Source: Amycolatopsis sp. 2-15 (lineage in GTDB: Bacteria > Actinomycetota > Actinomycetes > Mycobacteriales > Pseudonocardiaceae). From it: a stretch of 64,000 nt of DNA. Every line of letters starts with the position of its first letter. Position 1 is the stretch's first letter. The translations under genes and the position numbers were made by a program. The stretch lies in assembly GCF_030285625.1 (NCBI RefSeq), contig NZ_CP127294.1:5798001-5862000 (forward strand), in the 5' to 3' direction. Shown here in pieces: positions 52,906 to 60,139 of this stretch. The notes below the pieces were generated by a model. That model saw only the letters and a list, made by a program, of their open reading frames with translations. It ran no database searches and had not been told where the DNA came from.

Positions 52906-53748
52906 ATGCCTCGTGCGGAGCGGCCGTTGGACGAGGACGGGTCCGAGCTGTCGGATTTCGCCGCGGACTTGCGCCGGTTGAGGGAGGAAGCCGGTCGCCC
53001 ACCGTATCGGGAGCCGGCCAGGAAGGCGCGCTTCTCCTCGACGACCCTGTCCGACGCCGCCGGTGGCCGGCGGCTGCCGAGTTTCGAGGTGACGCTCGCT
53101 TATGTCCGCGCGTGCGGTGGTGACCCCGCGCAGTGGGAGGAGCGCTGGCACAAGCTGGCGGCTGCTCTCGCCGCCGAAGAAGGATCGAGTCGAGACGACC
53201 TCGCCGACGCACCGTATGTCGGGTTGAGCGGGTTCCGAGAGGGCGATTCCGATCGTTTCTTCGGCCGTGAAGCGCTCGTCGCGGAAGTGGTCCGCAGGGT
53301 CGGCGAGCGGCGCTTCACGGCGGTGTTCGGCCCGTCTGGCTCGGGCAAGACGTCGTTGCTGCGCGCGGGCGTCGTCCCGGCGCTGGCGGAACGCGGCCCG
53401 CTGGCGCCACGGTCGTTCCCGCCCGGGGCGCACCCGCTCGCGGAGCTCGAACGGGTTTTGACCGGCTCAGCGGACACCGTGATGGTGGTCGACCAGTTCG
53501 AGGAGATCTTCACGCTCTGCCGCGACGACCGCGAGCGCGAGGACTTCCTCCGGCCAGCAGCCCGAATTCGCGCCGTCGCCGGGATACCCGCCGCAGGGAG
53601 TTCCGGGACAACAGGACTTTCCGCAGCAGCCGGGATTTCAGCAGCAGCCGGGATTTCCGCCACCGCCGGGATACCAATCGCCGCGTGGGCCGCATCAGCA
53701 GTAGAAACCGGAAAGTGTCCTGTCAGGGTTCGCGACGAGGTGCCGTGA
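52906..53748 (+). pseudogene. Truncated HTH-STAND ATPase (WD40-less)
   Basis: The protein begins MPRAERPLDEDGSELSDFAA; a helix-turn-helix of XRE type covers residues 12-80 (FSSTTLSDAAGGRRLPSFEV). A novel-STAND ATPase domain then opens with YVGLSGFREGDSDRFFGREA, P-loop GPSGSGKT near 142 and VMVVDQFEEIFTLCRDD. Relatives have several hundred more residues including WD40 repeats. Here similarity ends at about 53560 and the frame continues into low-complexity sequence whose natural frame (+1) reads GVPGQQDFPQQPGFQQQPGF, a Gln/Pro-rich tail of another protein ending at 53704. I therefore read a deletion fusion. GTG 52894 is an alternative start. Confidence 0.7.
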
Positions 53749-54555
53749 TCATTCGAACAGCTCCGCGACCCTCCCGTACGCGAGGCGAGCCGCATCTTCG
53801 ACCGGCAAGGTGCGGAAGGCGGGATTGCCGATCTCCGCGGTGTAGACGCCGTCGTACCCGGACTCGGAGAGAGCGCGGATCACCGAACGGAGGTCGAACG
53901 TGCCGTCCCCGGGGAGCAGTCGGGTGTTGCGGGAGACGGTGAGCAGGTCGCCGGGGACGGTGGAGGGGCCGTCGTTGAGCTGGACGGCGACGATGAGCTC
54001 CGGGGGGATCCGCGCGAGGTCCGGAATGCGGCCGCCGGCGGTGAAGAAGTGCCAGGTGTCCAGAAGGAGGCCTGCGTTGGGTGCGTCGGTGAGTTCCAGC
54101 AGGTGCAGCGCGGTGGGCACGTCGCGGATGGCCGACCACGGGAACGGCTCCACGGCGATGCGCAGCCCGTGGACGGCGGCTCGTGCGCAGCGTTCGCGCA
54201 AGGCCGCGGCGGCGCGAGCGAAGTCCAGGGGGCCCGGGTGGTATTCACCGGCCGAGAGGTGGCGTGCGCCGACCTGATCGGCGAGGGCGAAGGCGCGTTG
54301 TTCGGTCGAGGCGACCGCGGCCGGGTCGGTGCCGAGGGCCCAGCCGGACAGGAACTCGATCTCGACGAGTTCCAATCCGTGCCGGCGGATCGGATCCAGC
54401 GCCGAGCTCGTGGAGAGATCGTTGGTGTTCAGGCCGATTCCGGTGAACCCGGCGCCGACCGCGGCGGCGCAGCGATCGGCCAGGGAGAAGCGGGCCGGTT
54501 CGGTGAACCCGGCGCCCGAGAGCGTGACGTGGCTCGCCACCAGTGCGGGGCTCAC
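53749..54555 (-). CDS. TIM-barrel sugar isomerase/epimerase family enzyme, candidate 3-dehydroshikimate dehydratase
   Basis: A 268-residue AP-endonuclease-2-fold protein starting MSPALVASHVTLSGAGFTEP. Metal ligands expected for this fold are seen: Glu in GLRIAVEPFPWS, Asp and His in AGLLLDTWHFF, and Glu in GVYTAEIGNP; the strand IVAVQLNDGP has Gln where many relatives have His. Some members convert 3-dehydroshikimate to protocatechuate, others are sugar or keto-sugar isomerases. Its ATG overlaps the stop of the 3-dehydroquinate dehydratase gene by 4 bases, so the dehydratase role is an attractive but unproven inference. Confidence 0.8.
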   Translation of the reverse strand: MSPALVASHVTLSGAGFTEPARFSLADRCAAAVGAGFTGIGLNTNDLSTSSALDPIRRHGLELVEIEFLSGWALGTDPAAVASTEQRAFALADQVGARHLSAGEYHPGPLDFARAAAALRERCARAAVHGLRIAVEPFPWSAIRDVPTALHLLELTDAPNAGLLLDTWHFFTAGGRIPDLARIPPELIVAVQLNDGPSTVPGDLLTVSRNTRLLPGDGTFDLRSVIRALSESGYDGVYTAEIGNPAFRTLPVEDAARLAYGRVAELFE

Positions 54556-54992
54556 GTCCGGTCCGCCGCGCGAACGTGGAGGCCGTCTAGCGCCATGACG
54601 TAGCCGTGCCAGCCGGCGCCGGCAAGGTAGAGGTCCGCGATCTCGGCGAAGACGTCTTCGCGTCGCCAGGGTTCGCGTCCGAGCGGGTTGGACAGGTGCA
54701 CGATCGCGAGGTCCAGTCCGGTGTCGGAAAGGGCGTCGCGCAAGGACAGGCCGTAGTTCGTGAGCCCGGCGGGGTTGCAGATGATCGCGTCGGCGTCGTC
54801 TTGGTGTTCCTGTAGCCAGTCGATGAGCCGGCCCTCGCAGTTGGCTTGGACGTGGTCGACCTTCACGCCGAGCTCGCCGGCCCGGGTGTCGATCTGCGAG
54901 GTGACCTCGGTGAGCGGGTGGGTGCCGTAGAAGCGGGGGTCGCGCTTGCCGAGCCGGTTGAGGTTCGGGCCTTGGAGCACGAGCACGTGCAT
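54552..54992 (-). CDS. aroQ: Type II 3-dehydroquinate dehydratase
   Basis: A 146-residue enzyme; ATG at 54992 with AAGGAGAA upstream. The signature LVLQGPNLNRLGKRDPRFYG carries the active-site Arg and Tyr, ANCEGRLIDWLQEH the Glu lid region, IICNPAGLTNYGLSLRDAL the substrate loop and IVHLSNPLGREPWRR the His. It removes water from 3-dehydroquinate to give 3-dehydroshikimate, biosynthetically or in quinate catabolism. Being embedded with a transporter and dehydrogenases rather than with aro genes, the catabolic role (QuiB/QsuC-like) is more likely. Normal length for the family. Confidence 0.95.
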   Translation of the reverse strand: MHVLVLQGPNLNRLGKRDPRFYGTHPLTEVTSQIDTRAGELGVKVDHVQANCEGRLIDWLQEHQDDADAIICNPAGLTNYGLSLRDALSDTGLDLAIVHLSNPLGREPWRREDVFAEIADLYLAGAGWHGYVMALDGLHVRAADRT

Positions 54993-55012
54993 GGGGTTCT
55001 CCTTGGGTGGCA

Positions 55013-55759
55013 TCAGGGGATGGGCGGCAACTGCGCGCCCGCGCAGACGTGGAGCACCTCGCCGGTGATGTTGCGGGCGCGGTCCGACGCGAGGAACACC
55101 ACGGCGTTCGCGACGTCGATCGGCTCGATGAGCCTGCGCAGCGGCGTGAACGCCGTGTAGCGCTCGATCATCCGGTCCAGGTCGGCGATGTCGGTGCGCT
55201 GCTGGTTGAAGGGCGTGCGGACGAAACTGGGCGCGACCGCGTTCGCCCGTACCCCGAGCGGGCCGAGCTCGACGGCCATCGACACGGTCAAGCCCACCAG
55301 CGCGGCTTTCGAACTCGCGTACGACGTGTTGGCCGAACCACCGAGCCACGCGCGGGAGCTGATGTTCACGACGCTGCCGGACCCCTGCTCACACCAGAGC
55401 GGGACCGCGGCCCGGCAGAGCAGCATCGGGGCTTTGACGTTGACGTCCATCGTCGCATCCCAGTCCGGTTCGGGAGTGGTCTCGAGGGGATGCACGCGTT
55501 CGATCCCGGCACTGTTGACCACCACGTCGAGGCGGCCGAACCGCCGCGCCACCTCGTCGACGAGCCGCTGCGCCTCACCGGCGTCGGTGAGGTCCGCGGG
55601 CACCACTACGGGCGATCCCTCGACAGTCGTCGCGGCGGCTTCCGCGGCGGCCGCGTCGCGGTCGGCCAGCACGAGCCGGTACCCGTCGGCTGCCAGTTCT
55701 CGTGCGATCACCGACCCCAGGCCGCCGCCGGCGCCGGTCACGATCGCGATTTTCTCCAC
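55013..55759 (-). CDS. Short-chain dehydrogenase/reductase
   Basis: A 248-residue NAD(P)-dependent oxidoreductase. The GTG at 55759 follows AGAAGGAG. It has the classical TGAGGGLG nucleotide loop near residue 9, NSAGIE, the catalytic Ser in VVNISSRAWLGG and YASSK. An acidic residue after strand 2 (LVLADRD) favours NAD. It likely oxidises a ring hydroxyl of the imported carbocyclic compound, for instance quinate or shikimate, in the place of classical quinate dehydrogenase; that is inference. It lies 20 bases after the MHS gene on the same strand. Confidence 0.9.
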   Translation of the reverse strand: MEKIAIVTGAGGGLGSVIARELAADGYRLVLADRDAAAAEAAATTVEGSPVVVPADLTDAGEAQRLVDEVARRFGRLDVVVNSAGIERVHPLETTPEPDWDATMDVNVKAPMLLCRAAVPLWCEQGSGSVVNISSRAWLGGSANTSYASSKAALVGLTVSMAVELGPLGVRANAVAPSFVRTPFNQQRTDIADLDRMIERYTAFTPLRRLIEPIDVANAVVFLASDRARNITGEVLHVCAGAQLPPIP

Positions 55760-55779
55760 GCTCACTCCTTCTGTACCCG

Positions 55780-57144
55780 TCACCGCTCGGCCGGGACGGC
55801 CGTGGCGGTTGTGCGCCGCGCGCCGAGCTGCGCGGTCGGGATCCGGTAGGTCTCCTTGCCCACGAGCACCGCGATCGCCGACACCAGGCAGATCACACAG
55901 GTGTAGATCGACACGGGTATCCACCCGGACGGTGCGTGCCCGGCGATGCTCGCGGTGATCAGGGGCGTGAGGCCGGCGGTCGCGAAGCCGAACTGGGTGC
56001 CGATCGCCATGCCCGACAGCCGGACGCCGGTGGGGAACATCTCGGCGTACGTGGCCGGCCACACCGCGAGGGTCGCGGAGAACGCAACACCGAGCAGCAG
56101 GACGCCGGTCACGGCGACCAGGGCGACGTCGGCCGTGGAGATCGACCACAGGAACGCTGCCGTCAGCACCGCGCAGCCCGCGATGCCGCCGACGAACATC
56201 GGCTTGCGGCCGTGCCGGTCCGACACCAGCGCGAGCAGCGGCACAGTGACGACGGCGAGTGCGTTGCCGCCCGCGGTGACCCAGAGCAGGACGGTCTTCG
56301 ACATGCCGATCCCGTACACGTCGTCCGTGGCGAACGCGAGCGCGAAGACCGCGAAGATGGTGCCGATGTTGGCGATGAGAGCGGCGAAGAACACCCGCAC
56401 GACCTGCCGGCTGTGGTGGCGGAACAGCTCGGCCACCGGCAGCCGGCGCACGTCGCCGCGCTCGACTTCTTCGGTGAACAACGGGGTTTCGTCGAGCCGT
56501 CGCCGGATCAGGAAGCCCAGCACGACCATCACGGCGGACACGAGAAACGGGATGCGCCAGCCCCACGAGTACAGCGCGGCGTCGTCGAGGCCCGCGGCCA
56601 GCGGGATGAACACCGCGCTCGCCACGACCTGACCGGCCTGCGAGCCGCCGAGCGTCCAGCTGGTGACGAAGGCGCGGCGGTCGTCGGGTGCGTGCTCGAA
56701 GGACATGGAGTTCGCGCCGGCCTGCTCGCCGGACGCCGAGAAGCCCTGCAGCAGCCGGAGCAGCACCAGCAGTGCGGGTGCGGCGACGCCGATCTGTCCG
56801 TAACCGGGCAGGCAGCCGACGAGGAACGTCGAGGTCCCCATCAGCAGCAGGCTCGCGACCATCACCTTCTTGCGCCCCAGGCGATCGCCGAGGTGCCCCA
56901 TGAAGAACGAGCCGACGGGCCGGGCGAGGTATCCGACGCCGAAGGTCGCGAGTGAAGCCAGCACAGCGGCGGTCGTGTTGCCTTGGGGGAAGAACACATG
57001 GGGAAAGACGAGGGCGGCGGCGGAGGCGTAGACGAAGAAGTCGTAGTACTCCAGCGCACTGCCGATCCAGGCGGCGACCGCGGCCTTCTTCGGGGTGCGC
57101 TCGAACAGCGGGGGTGCAGTGGCCCCCGGGGCGTCGTCGACCAT
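55780..57144 (-). CDS. MHS-type metabolite:H+ symporter (shikimate/quinate-like)
   Basis: A 454-residue transporter of the MFS metabolite:H+ symporter branch. The N-terminus RTPKKAAVAAWIGSALEYYD is the hallmark of MHS carriers, followed by GYLARPVGSFFMGHLGDRLG and RKKVMVASLLLMGTSTF. About twelve hydrophobic spans are present. Known members carry shikimate, citrate, proline/betaine or alpha-ketoglutarate with protons. The gene heads the minus-strand operon MHS-SDR-aroQ-TIM barrel and is divergent from the LacI gene. Start ATG at 57144 preceded by GAGAGGAG. Confidence 0.93.
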   Translation of the reverse strand: MVDDAPGATAPPLFERTPKKAAVAAWIGSALEYYDFFVYASAAALVFPHVFFPQGNTTAAVLASLATFGVGYLARPVGSFFMGHLGDRLGRKKVMVASLLLMGTSTFLVGCLPGYGQIGVAAPALLVLLRLLQGFSASGEQAGANSMSFEHAPDDRRAFVTSWTLGGSQAGQVVASAVFIPLAAGLDDAALYSWGWRIPFLVSAVMVVLGFLIRRRLDETPLFTEEVERGDVRRLPVAELFRHHSRQVVRVFFAALIANIGTIFAVFALAFATDDVYGIGMSKTVLLWVTAGGNALAVVTVPLLALVSDRHGRKPMFVGGIAGCAVLTAAFLWSISTADVALVAVTGVLLLGVAFSATLAVWPATYAEMFPTGVRLSGMAIGTQFGFATAGLTPLITASIAGHAPSGWIPVSIYTCVICLVSAIAVLVGKETYRIPTAQLGARRTTATAVPAER

Positions 57145-57233
57145 CGCGGGGCTCCTCTCTGTGGGTGCTTCGGTTGTCCTGCACGGTTTCCGCGGTCCGT
57201 TGCCTTGGGAACGTAAGAGGCCCGTTCGAGTGC

Positions 57234-57272
57234 GGCAAGCGTTTGCCAGATTTTGCCAACCGTGGCTACGGT
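57234..57272 (+). promoter_or_regulatory. LacI-type operator overlapping the regulator promoter
   Basis: GGCAAGCGTTTGCC (57234-57247) is a palindrome centred on CG with one mismatched pair, a classic LacI-family operator. It overlaps a -35 TTGCCA (57243-57248), which is 18 bases from a -10 TACGGT (57267-57272). The adjacent LacI protein likely represses both itself and the divergent MHS operon. Confidence 0.6.
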
Positions 57273-57301
57273 GGCGCCTGGAACAGACAGGAGCCCTTCC
57301 G

Positions 57302-58336
57302 ATGACCGTGCGAGAGCCGACCGAGCCCACCGGCGTCGGGAGCCGTCCCCGGCCGGCGACGCTGACCGACGTCGCCCGCGCCGCCGGGGTCGCGCCCTCG
57401 ACGGTGTCGCGGGCGTTCACCAAACCCGGACGCGTGAACGCCGGCACGCGCGAACACGTGCTGCGGGTCGCGGCGGAACTCGGGTATCGCCCGAACCCCG
57501 TGGCGCGGGCGTTGGAGTCGGGCCGGACCTCGACGCTCGGGCTGGTCGTCTCCGACATCACCAACCCGCACTTCTTCGCCCTGGTGCGCGGAGCGGAACG
57601 GCAGGCCTCGACGGCGGGGTTCACGTTGCTGCTGGGCGATACGCAGCAGTCTCCGCAGACCGAACGGACGGTGGTGGACCGGATTCACGCGTCCGTCGAC
57701 GGGCTGATCCTCGCCGCGAGCCGGCTGCCGCCGGCGGAGTTGCGCGCCTACGCGGCCACGAAACCGCTGGTGCTGATCAACCGTCAGACCGAGGACGTCA
57801 CGAGCGTCGTCACCGACCACGTCGACGGCCCGCGGCAGATCGTCGAGCACTTGCACTCGCTCGGGCACCGCGCGCTCGTGTTCCTCAGCGGGCCGCGGGA
57901 ATCGTGGTCCGGGGCCCAGCGCTGGGCCGTCATCCGGGACGCCGCGAAGTCGCTCGGCATCGCGGCGACGCGCCTCGGCCCGTTCCCGCCGTCGATGGCG
58001 GGCGGGCCCGCGGCTGCCGACGCGGCCATCGGAACCGCCGCCACTGCGGTGATCGCCCACAACGACCTGCTCGCGATCGGGGCATTGCGGCGGTTCGGCG
58101 ACCGTGGCCTCACCGTGCCCGGCGACATCAGCGTGGTCGGCTTCGACGACATCTTCGGCGCCGACTTCTGCGCTCCGCCGCTCACCACGCTCACGGGCCC
58201 CCTCGACGAGGCCGGCCGCAAAGCCGTGGAGATCCTGGTGACGCAGCCGGAAATCACCGTGCGTGCGCCCCGGTTCTCGCTCCCGTCGCACTTGAAGATC
58301 CGGGAGTCGACCGGGCCCGCGCGGCCGCGTGCGTGA
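57302..58336 (+). CDS. LacI-family transcriptional regulator
   Basis: A 344-residue repressor. ATG at 57302. The helix-turn-helix TLTDVARAAGVAPSTVSRAF and the hinge PNPVARALESGRTSTLGLVV are canonical. The effector domain (FLSGPRESWSGAQRWAVIRD, VIAHNDLLAIGALRRFGDRG, SVVGFDDIFGADFCAPPLTT) is of the ribose-binding type. Divergent from the MHS-SDR-aroQ-TIM operon, across an operator-like palindrome. Likely inducer is the substrate of that operon. Confidence 0.93.
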   Translation: MTVREPTEPTGVGSRPRPATLTDVARAAGVAPSTVSRAFTKPGRVNAGTREHVLRVAAELGYRPNPVARALESGRTSTLGLVVSDITNPHFFALVRGAERQASTAGFTLLLGDTQQSPQTERTVVDRIHASVDGLILAASRLPPAELRAYAATKPLVLINRQTEDVTSVVTDHVDGPRQIVEHLHSLGHRALVFLSGPRESWSGAQRWAVIRDAAKSLGIAATRLGPFPPSMAGGPAAADAAIGTAATAVIAHNDLLAIGALRRFGDRGLTVPGDISVVGFDDIFGADFCAPPLTTLTGPLDEAGRKAVEILVTQPEITVRAPRFSLPSHLKIRESTGPARPRA

Positions 58337-58370
58337 CCGCGCCCGGCAGCAGGTCGTCGGTGAAGGGCGG

Positions 58371-60065
58371 CTACCTCGCGGCATGGCGGGCAGCGAGACA
58401 ACCGAAGATCAGGCCCGCGCCCACCTGGCAACCCGCGCCGGGGTATTCCGACGCCATGACCGAGTCCGCGTCGTTGCCGCAGGCGTAGAGGCCCGGGATC
58501 GGATCCCCGTGACGGTCGAGGACCCGGGCATCGGGATCGGTCCGCAGTCCCAGCGCCGTGGCCAAGGGGGTGGGGACCACCTCGATCGCGTGGAACGGGG
58601 CCACCGCGACAGGACCGAGGTTGACGTTGGGTGCGTGGCCGGGGTCGCCGAGCTGGTGCCCGAAGGGGCTCCGGCCCTTGCCGAACTCGTCGTCGACGCC
58701 GGTTCGGGCGTGCCGGTTGGCGGCCGCGACGGTGCGCTCGAGGCCGTCGGGGTCGACGCCGATCGTGGCGGCGAGATCCCGGACCGTGTCGGCGGTGCGC
58801 AGGTAGCCGGCCCTGGCGTACCGCCTGAGCACCGCCTTGGGCAGATGCGGCCGGATCATGCCGAGCCCGTACCGGGAGAGGGCCCGGGAGTCGAGCACGA
58901 GCCAGGCCGGGATGCTCGGCACGGACTTGTGCGAGTCGTACATCGCGCGGGTGAAGCGGTGGTAGGACACGGATTCGTCGACGAACCTGCGGCCGGCGGC
59001 GTTGACGGCGAGGACGCCGGGTTTGGCCCGGTCCCAGATGTGCGGGAACACCACGGTCGAACCGTCGTGGCGACGGCCGAGGGAGCTGGGAAACCACAGG
59101 GCGTTGTCGTCGTGGGATTCGCCGAGGACGCCGCCGACGGCCCGGGCGAGGGCGAAGGTGTCGCCGGTGGCGCCCTCGGCGGCGGGGGTGAACTGCGGGG
59201 TCGGCCGCGGCAGGTGTTCGGCTCGGAGTTCCTGGCCGGCGGAGAACCCACCGCCGGCCAGGACGACTCCGCGGCGGGCGGTGATCCGGGTCGTCCGGCC
59301 GCGATGCAGGACGGCCGCTCCGACGACGCGGCCGGCGTCGTCGGTGACGAGGTCGCTGGTGCGGGCGGTGAACCAGACGTCGCCGGAGCGCCGCAGTAGC
59401 TGGTGGTACAGGCTCGCGACGAGGGCGTTGCCCATGACCAACCGGGTGCCGCGGGGGTAGCGGAGCAGGTCCGCCGCCCACCGGAACCCGAGGCGCAGCG
59501 CGAGGGCCGTGCCCCGCATCGAGCCGTCGAAGATGCCGAGGAGTTGATCGACTTCGGGGCGGCGGACCATGAGCGTGCCGCGGAAGAGCGCGAACTCGGG
59601 GATCGGGCGGCGGACGCGGGCGAAGGCGCGCTTGCCGAGACGCCGTCCGTCGAACGAGTGTGGTTCGAGCGCGCGGCCGATTCCCGATCCGGCGATTTCG
59701 GGGTGGTAGTCGACGACGGTCCTGGAGTGCCGGAACCGCACGCCGATCCGGTCCAAGTGGTCGATCGCGGCGGGCCCGTGCGCGAGATACGTTTCCCGCA
59801 GCTCGCGTGCGGCGCGGTCGCCGACCAGCGCGTCCAGGTAGGTCGCCGCGGCGGCGGTGTCGGCGGCGGGATCGTCCTGGAAGCGGTGCCCCGGAATCCA
59901 GGCCGTGCCGGCGGAACGGGCGGTGGTGCCGCCCAGCCACTCGGTCTTTTCCAGCACCAGGACGGAAAGCCCTTCCTCGGCGCCGACCACCGCCGCACTC
60001 AGCCCGGCCGCGCCGGAGCCGAGGACGAGCAGGTCGACCTCGTGGTCCCATTCGCCGTCGGGCAC
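58371..60065 (-). CDS. FAD-dependent dehydrogenase (FAD_binding_2; ketosteroid dehydrogenase-like)
   Basis: A 564-residue flavoprotein. The GTG at 60065 with GGAAGGAA upstream gives VPDGEWDHEVDLLVLGSGAA. The dinucleotide fold LLVLGSGAAGLSAAVVGAEE binds FAD; RGVVLAGGGFSAGQELR and GLYACGNDADSVMASEYPGA complete the FAD site. The order of domains is that of 3-ketosteroid delta-1-dehydrogenase and related fumarate-reductase-like enzymes, which desaturate six-membered ketone rings. A cyclohexane-type substrate would suit the neighbouring quinate-like genes. It follows the PQQ dehydrogenase gene after 74 bases including a hairpin (60091-60129). Confidence 0.87.
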   Translation of the reverse strand: MPDGEWDHEVDLLVLGSGAAGLSAAVVGAEEGLSVLVLEKTEWLGGTTARSAGTAWIPGHRFQDDPAADTAAAATYLDALVGDRAARELRETYLAHGPAAIDHLDRIGVRFRHSRTVVDYHPEIAGSGIGRALEPHSFDGRRLGKRAFARVRRPIPEFALFRGTLMVRRPEVDQLLGIFDGSMRGTALALRLGFRWAADLLRYPRGTRLVMGNALVASLYHQLLRRSGDVWFTARTSDLVTDDAGRVVGAAVLHRGRTTRITARRGVVLAGGGFSAGQELRAEHLPRPTPQFTPAAEGATGDTFALARAVGGVLGESHDDNALWFPSSLGRRHDGSTVVFPHIWDRAKPGVLAVNAAGRRFVDESVSYHRFTRAMYDSHKSVPSIPAWLVLDSRALSRYGLGMIRPHLPKAVLRRYARAGYLRTADTVRDLAATIGVDPDGLERTVAAANRHARTGVDDEFGKGRSPFGHQLGDPGHAPNVNLGPVAVAPFHAIEVVPTPLATALGLRTDPDARVLDRHGDPIPGLYACGNDADSVMASEYPGAGCQVGAGLIFGCLAARHAAR

Positions 60066-60090
60066 GGTCCGGTTCCTTCCGATCGATGGT

Positions 60091-60129
60091 GCGGTCTCCC
60101 GGAGAACTGAGGTGTTCCCGGGAGACCGC
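60091..60129 (-). terminator. Hairpin between PQQ-dehydrogenase and FAD-dehydrogenase genes
   Basis: GCGGTCTCCCGG (60091-60102) is exactly complementary to CCGGGAGACCGC (60118-60129), with a 15-base loop. No T-run. It may partly uncouple the two genes. Confidence 0.5.
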
Positions 60130-60139
60130 GGCGGAACGA

